Below are positions 11,611 to 22,385 of a stretch of DNA of 64,000 nt, in pieces. The DNA comes from Lophium mytilinum. Lineage: Eukaryota; Ascomycota; Dothideomycetes; Mytilinidiales; Mytilinidiaceae. Every line of letters begins with the position of its first letter. Position 1 is the first letter of the stretch. A model generated the notes under the pieces. It was not told where the DNA came from and did no database searches. It saw nothing but the letters and a program-made list of their open reading frames with translations. The stretch lies in assembly GCA_010093605.1 (NCBI GenBank), contig MU004200.1, positions 719,963-783,962 of the forward strand, written 5' to 3'. A program made the translations under genes and the position numbers.

Positions 11611-12688
11611 CGGTCCCGCGAGCCAGAGGAGGACGATGGTTGTGAGGGGGGCGCCTTGTACCATCTCTGCGTCTGGCTGCCGCATTGTTTGATTCGGTCG
11701 TGGTTTTGTCCGTGAGTGGGGATGGGTGCGTGGGTTTGCGCGTGTTTGCTTTTGGGTGGTGGTTCTGTCTTTAGAATCGAGCGGGGTGTTGTTGGGTATT
11801 CGGGTTAGATTGGGCTGGAAGTATACGCAGTGGTAATGGTTATGCGGGATTACAAAAAGTTGGGGTGTAAGAAGTATATATGTAGTCGGGACTTCGGGAG
11901 GTGGTAATGAGTTAATCGGGTACCCTTACACGGCTTCATGCTTTATACGTTTCATACTTTATATGTCTCTTGGTTCTTGTGAGATTAAGGGACATATAGA
12001 CGAGAGCAGTCCGGGGATTGCTCATTGCACGCTAAATTCTACAGAATTTGATGGGTCGTGCTTGATTTCAGATCGGCGTGGAGCGGGGACGTAGAGGTGG
12101 ACGAAGAGGGGAGGGTTTGTGGAAAAACAGTATTTGAACCTACGGATCTGACTGCGTAATTTCTTTTTGGAGCGTGTTGTAGTAGGAGACACGGATAAGC
12201 CTACGAGGTAAACGCTTAGGGCACGCTTTGAGAAATTTGGAATCAATAATTACAGATCTAACCGCATAATATACTTTTTGTTGGGCATGGAGGGGTGGGG
12301 AATGGTTAGACTTGGAGAGGCACGAGAGGGACAGCTCTGGCAAGCCTGATAGCTCTTTGGGCCACCTCAGACAGTGTTGAACTGCTGTAGTGTGCCACTT
12401 TTTTCATGCCTAGCAAGACTAGCAGGCAAGGCGCGATGCATCAGCCCACCTTCTCTCAGCGACGTGCCACGCTTGGAGCCCATCCCAGCCTTGGCTAACG
12501 CAGACGCATCATTACACACTCCACCGACACGATGAAAGACGTAGCGAAGGATAAGTCATGTTCGCAAAGCATGGTTCATCTGTCAACTTTCAACAGCATG
12601 ATTCTTAATGATCGAGACAATAGGTAATATATCTCCACCAACATGCTTTCCTTGCGATCCAAACCATATCCTGTTGACGCAGTGCTCA
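11611..12688. repeat. Intergenic region with further ATCTAACCGCG-type repeat units
   Basis: No supported gene. Between about 12020 and 12300 there are two diverged units, with cores ATCTGACTGCG near 12146 and ATCTAACCGCA near 12256. Their spacers (GGGGACGTAGAGGTGGACG, GGGCACGCTTTGAGAAA) resemble those of the array at 14-15 kb and have the same orientation. Downstream, 12350-12688 shows nothing I can identify. Confidence 0.55.
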
Positions 12689-13000
12689 TCAAACGACGAG
12701 TTTCTTTGTAGGCTCCGGGGGTGGAGTGCAGCCTTTGCCGTTGCATTCCTCTTTTCCCGGCTCGAAATTACAGCAGCACGTCTTTGTTCCGCACTCATAG
12801 CAACACAAGTTTTCGATGCCGATTCTAGCGTTCTTGATTTCGGCAATCATGTCGTAGTTTGAGCCTTGGTCGAAGGAAATCTGTTGTCCGTTCCCTTGTG
12901 GAGCAGATGTCGTGACCGAATCGGAGCAGATGGGACGAGAACACGAGACGGGACGAGACGTCGAGATTAACAAGAAGAACGCGGATGGGAGATACATCAT
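12689..13000 (-). CDS. Small secreted cysteine-rich protein (candidate effector/antimicrobial type)
   Basis: A predicted protein of 103 residues (start at 13000, or at 12997 for the second Met). The N-terminus MMYLPSAFFLLISTSRPVSC looks like a signal peptide. The mature part has a polar segment followed by a cysteine cluster, NLCCYECGTKTCCCNF, then EECNGKGC near the C-terminus. I know no named family for this pattern. Upstream in-frame codons extend the open frame to 13294, but that stretch has no protein-like features. A paralogous cluster lies on the opposite strand at 13305-13529. Small size, secretion signal and a cysteine-rich core suit a secreted effector or defence peptide, but this is inference. 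Neighbouring DNA is repeat-rich and gene-poor. Confidence 0.6.
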   Translation of the reverse strand: MMYLPSAFFLLISTSRPVSCSRPICSDSVTTSAPQGNGQQISFDQGSNYDMIAEIKNARIGIENLCCYECGTKTCCCNFEPGKEECNGKGCTPPPEPTKKLVV

Positions 13001-13304
13001 GTATAGATATAGAAAAGGTTGTAACAAGTGATGCTGGTGGATGCAGAGAAAATTGGTCTTTCTTGCAGGCGAACATGGATTGAAGATACTAGTCCGTCGG
13101 GAAAGATGAACATAATGCATTACTTCACGTGGCGTGGGTGGCGCAGCAGGCGTAATTCCGAAACAAAGGCGCAGCCTTTCATGGTACGGCTGAATTTTAG
13201 TTTCTGTGCCTCTCTCACAAACTGCAATGGTGGAGGTGGCGCGGTCTGGACTATTACACGATTGCGGAAACACGTATGGCGCATGTCTAAACAAACTGGG
13301 CTAA

Positions 13305-13529
13305 ATGGCCAAGATCATTCGCTGTTACGTTGTTATACTGAGACGTCATGTGTCGGGTAATTTCATGGTGCCCTTCGAAAGAAGACCCCCAATCAGCATC
13401 ACCATCAATGAAGGCACAAATTGCGAGCTGGCGGACCAGATCAGCAAGACCGGATTCGCAATCAAGAACTTGTGCTGCTACATCTGCCAAACCCAAAGGT
13501 GTTGCTGCAATTTCATTCCTCTAGGCTAA
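13305..13529 (+). CDS. Paralogue of the neighbouring cysteine-rich protein; 5' end unresolved, possibly a fragment
   Basis: This open frame encodes 74 residues ending IKNLCCYICQTQRCCCNF. It aligns with NLCCYECGTKTCCCNF of the divergent neighbour: within the 17-residue block starting one residue before NLCC, 12 positions are identical. The preceding stretch (ISITINEGTNCELADQI) also parallels ISFDQGSNYDMIAEI. Unlike its partner it has no clear signal peptide at the first Met, and it stops soon after the cluster, lacking the last two cysteines. Either a 5' exon with the signal is missed or this is a truncated copy. Shared family membership is strong; functional status is open. Confidence 0.45.
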   Translation: MAKIIRCYVVILRRHVSGNFMVPFERRPPISITINEGTNCELADQISKTGFAIKNLCCYICQTQRCCCNFIPLG

Positions 13530-15770
13530 ATTTGTAATGCCTTCGGATGCATCGGTATTCCAGAAACGCCACCGTAGTCGTGATTGTTTGGAAGGGTCTG
13601 GAAACCGTACGGGTGTGAAGGCAAGATCCAGGCCGGAGAGGTGACAAGAGACGGTTGAGAGACCATATTTCCGAATTTAGGTGGGAGCCGGCAACAGTGA
13701 ACGGAGGAGTGGAGGTTTTGCGCCGCGAAGATGCTTGAATTTCTGTTTTGTATTTAGACATTCCTATGCAATCAAAACGTTCTAAAACAGGGAGTGGGCG
13801 AGAGGAGTTTGAAGGTTATAGACTGATATCGTGAGCAACGAGATTATGTGGCGGTTCCACAGGTTGATGCGAGGATTGACAGCGCTGAAAGCAAGAAATC
13901 CGCAACCGGATTTCACAGCAGATGGCGAGGAGAGGGGTGCGTATAATTTGGTGAGAATGCAGGCAAGTTACCTCAGCATCTTTCCATGTTTGGTCTTAAA
14001 ACCGAGAGGATGTCGGTGAAGGTGAAAGGGCCCCTCTTTCCTAAGGGAAAATAGTGCAAGTTCTCAGGGATCTAACGAATTAAGATAAATATTTGACGGA
14101 CGCGGAGGACACGCGTAGATACCTAAGAGGGGTGACGCTTTATGAGGAAAGTTGTGCAAATACTCCCCGATCTAACCGCGCGAGTTGCTTTTGCTTAGAC
14201 GCGAAGGGCCGTGGAGCTTGGAAGCAGACGGGGGACACTCGGAGGGCACGCTTTATAGGAAAGAAGTGCAAACACTCTCCAATCTAACCGCGCGATGGAT
14301 TCTTAGGTAGACGCGGAATGGGGACAGATAGGTGGACACAGAGGTAGACGCTGAAGGCACGCTTAGTAGGAAAGAAGCGCAAGTACTTACGGATTTAACA
14401 GCGTGAATTATATTTTAATAGGTGTTACGGGGAATATAGAAGAGACGTAGAGGGGTCAGTAGAAATACCGCTTAGTTTGGAGGCACAAAAAGGGGCTGCT
14501 TTGCGCAGAAGTCTTGCTGAAATCAACAGACCTAATCGCGGGATTAATTTCTTAGACAAACGCGGAGGCTAACGCAGAGGGACGTAGAGATAGATAGGGG
14601 GAGGTGGTTTAGAGATTGCGCAACTAAACTTCAGTTAGACTTTGCCGGGGACGTAGAGGGGATATAGAGGGAGGGTGGTTTAGGGAGAAGTGTTGCATAT
14701 ACTAACGCATCTAACAGCCTAGATACATTCTCTCGGTAGGCTAGAGGTACAGACGAGAAAGGCCATCGTAATGCAGAGATGTTGCAAAACACCGAATCTA
14801 ACCGCATAATAAATTGCTCGGCAGTCGCGGAGGTCATTAAGAGAGACGCGGAGGGGGCCCGCGGGTTAGACCTTTACGTGACAAGTGTTGCAAAGATTCA
14901 CGGATCTACCCGTGCGAATTCGATATTGTTAGACATCGCGCAGGATGCAGAGGGGTACATGAAGGGCGGGCAGTTTGGGGAGAAGTATTGCAAACAATTA
15001 CGGATCTAACTGCATGAATGGAATTTGAATAAGACACGGAGGGGCCGAGGGGGGGACGCTGCGTAGCCCGTTTTAGCATAGGAGTAGGTATGAGGTTTGA
15101 AGTCCCAGGGGATAAGACTCACGTGAGCTGATTCAAATGTGTCCAACTAGGTGCTGTTTCGCCGTTGCGGCACTGTTTTGGAAGTCGAGTGGGCTGATTG
15201 GGCCGTGTGTAGGTGCTTTTGAGATGTCGTATACTGTCGGCACTCATGAGGTAGTTGGGTCTGGATATGTATAACTTGAATTCGACTTTAATGCCTGCAG
15301 TCCAGGGTTTTCCAAGCCTCGACATCTAAAAACGTCTTCCGGCACCGGAATTCAATCAATGCAACAACGCAACATGAGACTCCAGAAGCCAATTCAATCC
15401 GGACCTCAAGGAAAGGAAGTAGAAGTAGGCACAAAACGCCAAAAATCAACGAATCCAATTGCGGAACCTCTACTACAAAGACTAAGTGAAAAGGGGAGGA
15501 ATAAGAGCAAAAAGCTTCCTCGGTAGCCATATACATGATTCAAGATTGGAGGGGCTTCTCCATTAAAGGCAAAGGACGTGAAGGAGAGGAAAGGCAGGTA
15601 TCGATAAGTTCACGTGACCCTTGAACTCCGTCGAAAAATTGAGGAATCCATCCGTCCGGAGAGGTTGGTTACAAGCGCTAGAAAGAAGTGGATATGCAGA
15701 ATGGAGGAATAATGTAAGGACTAATGAAGTCCGACGGGGTGGAGAGGTAGAAAGGGGTTGGCGCAAGCGG
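13530..15770. repeat. Degenerate ~110-bp tandem repeat array (about 14040-15050) in gene-free DNA
   Basis: At least nine diverged units share the core ATCTAACCGCG, at about 14070, 14170, 14282, 14393, 14530, 14709, 14796, 14904 and 15004. Spacing is mostly 87-137 bp, with one larger gap consistent with a lost core. Each core is preceded by a segment like GAAAGAAGTGCAAACACTC. It is followed by a purine-rich spacer with repeated GACGCGGAGG, GGGGACAGATAGGTGGACAC and similar words. Open frames inside are artefacts of the repeat. The flanks 13530-14040 and 15050-15770 show no gene. The unit has no transposase frame, poly-A tail or terminal inverted repeat that I can see, so its class is unknown. 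Confidence 0.7.
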
Positions 15771-16874
15771 TTACATGATGTTGCAACCCCGATCTCGGTC
15801 CTTTGAGTTCTTTACGGAGAGAGCCACGCGCGCGGCTTCTGTGAAGGCTTCGTTGACGCCGCGGTTCTTCATTGCGGAACATTCTGGGCGGTGTTAGGTG
15901 CTGTAATATAGATCTTCCGAGCAACAGCTCAGATGATAATAACGAAACCAGGATAATGGAAACTTGTGAGAGCTCTTACCCAGATACCGTAATGCTCGTA
16001 TCCTCTCTGCGACCTTCAACCCCTCGTCGTACATGATCATCGGTTTCTCAGGTTGGGGGTTCTCGTCGTCATCGGCGTCCTCGCGCCGCCGTAGATCACA
16101 CTTGAGCGCGACCAGTACGAGCTTGACGCCAGGGCAGTTTTCGGCAATCTCGCCAACCCATTTCGTCTCTACGTTTTCCAACGAGTCCGGGGAATCGACC
16201 TGTCCGCCAACGAGTCAGCAATCCAGATATATTGAGGTTGATACGCCAGGCCTGACGATGGACCCCGGTCTTCGTCCAAAGATGCACAGAACAGGGGCAC
16301 TTACGCTGAAGCAGAGCATTATGGCGTGTGTGTCATCGTAGGACAGAGAGCGCAGGCGGTCGAATTCCTCCTGGCCGGCTGTGTCCCAAAGGCTGAGCTC
16401 GACGTGCACATTGTCGATGTATATGTCTAAGCTGGGTCAGGATGGTGTCGCGGACTCAAGGGGTGGTGGGTGCTGTTGTACCGTGGACATAGTTTTCTGT
16501 ATATTCCAATTAGCTGCGAGTAACGGCAGACGATGCGAGGGCAGCTCACCAAAGACTGTAGGCTCGCTGAGGCGGCGCAAGGCGGTTAATACAGCTCCTG
16601 AACAGCGATTGGGAGCGGCGCGTAACTCACTAGACAGTGGGAAAGTATCTGGTGCGCTGTCGTTAGCTATCGTCTTGCGCCGGAGGCTCTAGGACAACGT
16701 ACCCGCGCGTGAAGACATTCAGCAGCGACGTCTTGCCGCAGGCGCCGTCGCCTCTACACACCACACATCAGTCGGCGGGATTGGACGAATGCATAGCTGC
16801 ATCACAGGCAGAGGGGAGACGTACAGAAGCACGAGCTTCCGCTGCACGGACTTCGTTCCACCACAGAGCGGCAT
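15771..16874 (-). CDS. RHO3: Rho-family GTPase Rho3
   Basis: Eight exons encode 201 residues: 16874-16825, 16753-16703, 16648-16631, 16566-16550, 16496-16482, 16426-16305, 16199-15980 and 15883-15771. All phases join and the coding length is 606 nt. Exons 3, 4 and 5 are only 18, 17 and 15 nt. The protein has the P-loop GDGACGKTS (residues 18-26), effector loop YEPTVFENYVHD, switch [20 protein letters not shown], the Rho insert region ([16 protein letters not shown]) and a CaaX box CNIM for prenylation. Sequence style ([17 protein letters not shown] start, [22 protein letters not shown]) is that of Rho3. Rho3 acts at the plasma membrane in polarised secretion and actin organisation at hyphal tips. 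No single open frame covers the gene, so it is easy to misannotate. Confidence 0.93.
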
Positions 16875-17417
16875 CGTGAAAGTCGGCTGGGGGAGGGTCG
16901 GGGGAGAATCGGGGCCGGAGGTCGCGGTGGTGAGGGTGGATAGGCTTCTCTCGCAATGCGCGGGTGGTGGGAGCACAAGACGGAGAGAAGCACAGTCGTC
17001 CTGGGGCGTGGGCGCTGGGTGGGTGGTGATGATGAGACGGGGATGTCGGGGGGGCCCTGGTGGTGTTGCAATGAGAGCTAAACTTGGTCGCCTCTCCGCT
17101 GTCCGCTTGCCAGCCTGAGGCCTGGCCACGGCTTCTCCACACGTAAACTCCGCCGGCTGCCTGAGCCGATGCATGTGGCGCAGCTGGCTATCACGGAGTA
17201 CTCCGTAGCTTCACGTTCTTCATTCACCTTTGGATTGTGCTGAGCTGTGGAGAGCAGCAATATTAGATGAGTATGTACAGACATTTCACGATTCAGATAG
17301 GATGGAGGCAATGATAGCGCTGAATCAGGGTATCATTTGTGTAAGTATTGCTCCCAGAATGCTGCCATCCAATTGCTTCGCAGAGGGACCAGACCAATAA
17401 ACATAGATTTACCATAT
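16875..17417. promoter_or_regulatory. Region between RHO3 and CWC25 (RHO3 promoter, CWC25 3' region)
   Basis: Both flanking genes are on the minus strand, so this holds the upstream region of RHO3 and the 3' untranslated region of CWC25. GC-rich, overlapping open frames here lack domain signals. I see no separate gene and no motif I would name. Confidence 0.4.
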
Positions 17418-18464
17418 TCACACCTCGTTCTTGATGTAATTGCCCCGAGAACGCCCCAGTCGCTCCCCCAGGTCCATCTCTCCCGTCTTGCGGTGGAGAT
17501 CCGCCATGAACTTCCGCCCTCCGTCGGACTTCTTGTGCTTGTCGTCTTCCATCGCATCCTCCTCCTCGCGCTGCCGCACTCTGTCCTTGCGCTCCTGCTC
17601 CACCGCCGTGGCATCAGCCTGCATCTTTGCCAGTCGGTCCACCATATCGTCCTTCCGCTTCGTTTGAGGCGGCGATTGCGAGCGTTTGCGGTCGTTGTAG
17701 GTCTTCCGCGGTGGTGACCGAGAGCGTTTGCGGTCGTTATAGCTTTTGCGTCGTGGCGAGGGCGAGCGCCGGCGGTAATCCCGATCATCGCGAGCCGGAC
17801 TGTCAGATCGGCGGCGGTCATCGGAGCGTCGTCGGTATGGCGACCGAGAACGTCGACGCTCGTCTGGACGTCTCTCGCGGGGTGACCTTGATCGTGATCG
17901 TCGTCGGTGATGGTGGTGGTGTCGCTCCTTGCGATCGTCGTCGTGCCTCCTACTCCGCTTGCGGTTTTCGTCCTTCCGCTTGTGGGCAACGCGAGGCGCC
18001 TCCTTCGACGCCTTGAGCATCGCCTCCATCTGCTGTTTCTTGATGATCATCAGAGGGTCGTCACGGACCTTGACAGCAGTATCCCTAGCCGAGTTTGCGT
18101 TGCCGACAACTCCCTCCACGGGGGCTGCCGCGCCTTTTTCTAACGCCTTGTTCTCGTCGTTCTTGAGGAGCTGGTCGATGCGCCGCTTGCCTAGCAGGTA
18201 TCCTTCCATCTCCTCCGTTGTGCCGGTCTGCCCCTGCGTGGGCCCGGAGTACATCCAGTCCACCCGGTTGAGTCTGGTCTTCCCGCCATGGGCCTCCTGT
18301 AGTTTCTGCAGCTCCTCGATAGCTCTCTCTTCTTGCCGCTCTTTCTTGAGCTTATCGATCAGCTTGCGCTCTTCAAGCGCCTTGTGCTCTTCATCGTAGA
18401 CTCGCTTCTGATTCTTCCATAAATTTGGGTGCCAACTCTTCTTCAAGTTGAGATCGCCACCCAT
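17418..18464 (-). CDS. CWC25: Pre-mRNA splicing factor Cwc25
   Basis: A single-exon protein of 348 residues. The N-terminus [20 protein letters not shown], followed by a coiled-coil stretch ([35 protein letters not shown]) and [11 protein letters not shown], is the Cwc25/CIR N-terminal domain. The middle is low-complexity Arg/Ser/Asp ([20 protein letters not shown] and imperfect [14 protein letters not shown] repeats). The C-terminus [21 protein letters not shown] is conserved in the family. Cwc25 joins the activated spliceosome after Prp2 remodelling and promotes the first transesterification step in the nucleus. It shares a 392-bp divergent intergenic region with CSN2. The Arg/Ser tracts resemble SR-protein domains and probably mediate interactions (inference). 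Confidence 0.93.
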   Translation of the reverse strand: MGGDLNLKKSWHPNLWKNQKRVYDEEHKALEERKLIDKLKKERQEERAIEELQKLQEAHGGKTRLNRVDWMYSGPTQGQTGTTEEMEGYLLGKRRIDQLLKNDENKALEKGAAAPVEGVVGNANSARDTAVKVRDDPLMIIKKQQMEAMLKASKEAPRVAHKRKDENRKRSRRHDDDRKERHHHHHRRRSRSRSPRERRPDERRRSRSPYRRRSDDRRRSDSPARDDRDYRRRSPSPRRKSYNDRKRSRSPPRKTYNDRKRSQSPPQTKRKDDMVDRLAKMQADATAVEQERKDRVRQREEEDAMEDDKHKKSDGGRKFMADLHRKTGEMDLGERLGRSRGNYIKNEV

Positions 18465-18856
18465 ATTTGCGGTTGGGCTATCGCAGCGGCGTCAGATGAG
18501 AGCGAAATGTGACAAACGGCCGTGCAGCGAGGGAGACGTGTGAAGGGCGGGGTTATGAGAGGTCGTGGATAAATGGTTTGTGAGGCGTGGTTGAGGAGAG
18601 GTGGCGGGCGAAGGTTGGAAGAACGTGAAACTTAGGGCTAGCGTGAGCGCCAAGGAGCAGGGTTGGCGCGGGGAACTGGAATTCACCGTGGACCGTGGCG
18701 CAGATCGTCAAACAGGCAACGACGACGGCCAATCCCGCATTCTACGACAACCTCACCAACAAATCCTCTCAAACATCGTATAGTCCCTCTGGAGCTTCAG
18801 CTTCATTTCTATTTACTCCCCCTTCAATACCATAACCCGTGCTCACAGCTGCAATC
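18465..18856. promoter_or_regulatory. Bidirectional promoter region CWC25 / CSN2
   Basis: A 392-bp divergent intergenic segment. It must hold the transcription starts of both conserved genes. The CSN2-proximal half is pyrimidine-rich (TCACAGCTGCAATC just before the ATG). No TATA element is obvious. Confidence 0.5.
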
Positions 18857-20630
18857 ATGTCCGACGACGATGATTTCATGCAAGATTCCGACCAGGAGGA
18901 GTGAGCTTCCCGCAACTGAACACCGTACACTGCTCTACCCAGTACTAACCGACCCAGGTATGACTTTGAGTACGAAGATGACGACGAGGAGCAGGGCGGC
19001 GATGTCGACATCGAGAACAAATACTACAACGCGAAGCAGATGAAGGGCGACAATCCCGAGGAAGCAGTGGACGAGTTTCTTGGTGTTCCTGCATTGGAGG
19101 AGGAAAAGGGAGACTGGTTGGTAGACCCAGTACTGTCTGCTGTGGACACAGGCTGACGATAACTGCAAGGGGTTTCAAAGGGCTGAAGCAGGCCATAAAG
19201 CTAGAGTTCAAGCTGAAGCGCTACGACAAGGCAAGTGCACCGCATTATCTTCCTTTCTCGGCCGATGCTAATTATACCCGCAGGCGGTAGAGCATTACCA
19301 GGAGCTGCTCACCTATGTCAAATCGGCTGTAACCAGGAATTACTCGGAGAAGTCGATCAATAACATGCTCGACTTTATAGAGAAGGCCGCCGAAGACGCA
19401 GACGCACACCGATGCATGGAGAAGTTCTATGCCTTGACACTCGAGTCGTTCCAGAGCACCAACAATGAGCGGTTATGGCTCAAAACCAACATCAAGCTGG
19501 CAAAGCTGTGGTTGGAGCGGAAGGACTACCGGCAGCTGGCTGATAAGGTCCGCGAGTTGCACAAGTCGTGCCAAAAGGAGGACGGCACAGATGACCCCAG
19601 CAAAGGAACGTATTCGCTCGAGATTTATTCCTTGGAAATTCTCATGTACGCGGAGACGAGGAACAACAAGCGCCTAAAAGTAAGTGGTTCGTCCGATATT
19701 CAATTCGGACATGCATGCTGATTGTTGCAACTGCAGGCCTTGTACCAGCGCGCCCTCAAGGTTCGATCGGCCGTGCCGCATCCCAAGATCATGGGAATCA
19801 TTCGCGAGTGCGGCGGCAAAATGCACATGAGTGAAGGTAAGCAGTGTGCATAATGTTGCCAGGCCAGACCTTGACCGTTCACAGAAAACTGGAAGGAAGC
19901 GCAGAGCGACTTCTTCGAGAGCTTCAAGAACTACGATGAAGCCGGCTCGCTGCAGCGGATCCAGGTGCTCAAGTACCTCGTTCTCACCACTATGCTGATG
20001 GGTTCGGATATCAATCCATTTGACTCACAAGAGACCAAGCCCTACAAGACTGATCCTCGCATATCCGCAATGACGGATCTCGTGGACGCATACCAGAGGG
20101 ACGACATCCATAGCTACGAAAAGATTCTGCAAAACAACAAGGATCTCCTTGCAGACCCGTTCATCGCCGAGAACATTGATGAGGTCACGCGTAACATGCG
20201 CACCAAGGCGGTCCTCAAGCTCGTCGCGCCGTACACACGGTTCACGCTGGCGTTCATCTCGAAGCAGCTGAAGATCTCGCTTCTGGAGGTGCAAGATATC
20301 GTGAGCTTCTTGATCGTGGACAAGAAGCTGCACGGGAAGATCGACCAGCACAACGGCACGGTGGAGGTGGAGAGTCACACAGACATGGATCGGGTGCAGG
20401 CGATGCGGGAGTGGAGTGCCGCAATTGGATCGCTGTGGGCCACGGTGCTCAACGAGGGCGAGGGCTTCAAGTCGGACGAGAGCGGCAGCCAGTACTCGTC
20501 GATTGCGGGCGGCGAAGGACAGGCGTCACAGAGGATGAGCTGGAACCCCAATGTCGCCGGGTCCAAGGCGGGCAAGGCAAAGGGTAAGGGGCTCTCGGGC
20601 AGATTGCCGGGCGCTGGGAGCAAAGGATGA
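18857..20630 (+). CDS. CSN2: COP9 signalosome complex subunit 2
   Basis: Six exons, 18857-18900, 18958-19116, 19170-19230, 19284-19679, 19737-19836 and 19885-20630, give 501 residues with all phases matching. The acidic N-terminus [20 protein letters not shown] is typical. The TPR-like helical repeats include [20 protein letters not shown] and [20 protein letters not shown]. The PCI/winged-helix part contains [20 protein letters not shown] and [19 protein letters not shown]2 is a scaffold subunit of the nuclear COP9 signalosome, which removes Nedd8 from cullin-RING ligases and in fungi links light, development and secondary metabolism. The third intron (19231-19283) must use a GC donor (GCAAGT) to keep frame across YDK-AVEHY. 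The tail after residue 440 is Gly/Ser-rich and longer than in animals. Confidence 0.95.
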
Positions 20631-22385
20631 TTTGCGCGGATGACTTGCAGGCGTGTGGCACTCGGCGGCGGACCGAGGGCCAATGGGTGGGTGGAGGGGG
20701 AGGGTTTGGGCGGACAGGGCAGTATCACGATACCGTCATTTGAGGCTTTCCAGACTCGAAGCGTTGAGACCTGCACCTGGGCGGCGACCAGGGCCGTCTG
20801 GCACCCGGGCTGGTGGCACTTGGTAGGCGTTTCCTTTGGCATTCCACACAGCAGTCTCAGCGGCGATCGGGGCCGAGTTGGTCGGGAGCGATGCTTGGTG
20901 GGCGCTGGGGCGAGGGCGAAGTGTATGTAACCTGGCCTCGTTTTCTTCGACTGTGGCCGCAGAGGGAACCGCGTTTGCGGACAGAGCACGACTTGCAGCC
21001 GCCTATCGCCGTGAGCGCAGCCCTTGCGAAACCGGGCGAGTGCCGTCGCTGGGCCTGGGGCGCGATCGCACCGGGGAAGCGGGAGAGCGTCCAATGCGCC
21101 CGCGACCTGGCGACAGGCGCTCAGTATCGAGAGACGGGTACGGGCTGGCCTTCAGACTTTCTTCTGCTGCTGCTGCAACTGCTGCTGCTCCTGCGGCGCC
21201 GAATCATGGGCGTATGCACGCCGCAGGGTGACAGAGGGCACTTGTCTGCTGGACGCCTGCCGCGGCCACTGGCGCACCGTGTCGTCGAGCGTGGTGCCTT
21301 GCCATGTTGGGGCGCTGCTGTGTGATAGCTCACTTCTGCGTGTCGGCCGCTACAAGCTCACAGGCTCACGGGCAGGACGTCGTCGCCGCTACAGCTGTCC
21401 TCCGCTACCACGGCCAGTAGTCTTGCGTAGTCTTGCGTAGTCCTGCGCCAGCCTCCCGCTTCCGCCGCTATTGCTCGCCCCGAGCGTGCCGGCCGTAGCG
21501 TGAGGGCCGTGTGAGGCCGCACCGTGGTAGCGTCGAGGCAGCGTCCAGGCGAGCTGGTGAGCTCGAGGTTGTCGATACGGGCCTCGATAGACGATGGTGC
21601 CGACACAGTGAATGTCGATATAAGTCACGTGCCCTGTCTCCCCATCGACTCCCACCCCATCTCCCACCACAGCACGCCCGCCTCCCCTCCACAGGCCCAT
21701 TCCGCTGGCCATCGTGAGAGGACGCAGCCCCCGGCCGCACGCTGCGATCCATCGAGCCCTGGCGACGCCTGCTGCAGGCCTCGTCCTGGCTCTCTGGCTC
21801 TCTCGCGCTGTCGTCCTGGCTCTGCTGGGCTTCCTTTTGCTTCCCCCCCGGCTTGTGTGCGCCTGTCTCCCTCTTGTGCGCCCATCGCCCGTCTCACGTC
21901 TCCCTCCCAGCCCGCTGTGCTCTGGCGCGCCATTGGCCGCGACCCAAGACTCGCCGTGCAACGACGCTCGCCGTTTCAACCCGGCAGTGTGAATGTGTTG
22001 CAACGCGCATTGGTACCTGGCAGCAGATTCAATAAGACGGGCGCCCCCAAGCAGCGCCGCTGCTCTCTGATATATTGGCGTGCCCCTGGGGGACAAGTGC
22101 GTATCACAGCAACGACGGCCTCCCGCCCAGCGACGCGGGCTTCCAGCATACTAAAGCCGCCCTCCTCGATCGCGAAAGCTGCCTCCTGCTAAGAGTCTGC
22201 GGTGGAATCGCAAAAGCCTGCCCGTGGCCGCCCGTCCGTGAAGCCAGTGTCGTCGTTCTCTCGCCCTCGCAGTGCTTCGCCGTGCCTCAAAACACCATCG
22301 TGAGGCCCTGGACCGCCGATTGCCTGCCCCATTGCCTGCTGCCGATTGCCTGCTGCCCCTCCTTCGTTCGTTCGTTCTAGCGAGC
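20631..22385. other. Long GC-rich region upstream of the otubain gene
   Basis: A 1.75-kb stretch between CSN2 and the otubain start. Open frames on both strands overlap, are Arg/Ala/Gly-rich and carry no recognisable domain, so I take them as composition artefacts. A small tandem repeat (TAGTCTTGCG, three near-copies) lies near 21418-21448. The region may contain a long 5' leader for the otubain gene (inference). Confidence 0.45.

Noticed and set aside
14093-15009. Short open frames inside the 14-15 kb repeat array as possible peptides
   Set aside because: They share sequence only because the DNA repeat does; frames and stops differ from unit to unit.
15771-16874. RHO3 as a degraded copy, since only fragments show in single frames
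   Set aside because: Eight exons join without any frame error and give a complete GTPase ending in a CaaX box.
20840-22100. Several long overlapping open frames (up to 235 codons) between CSN2 and the otubain gene
   Set aside because: They are Arg/Ala/Gly-rich, overlap each other on both strands and show no domain; GC-rich DNA lacks stop codons by composition.
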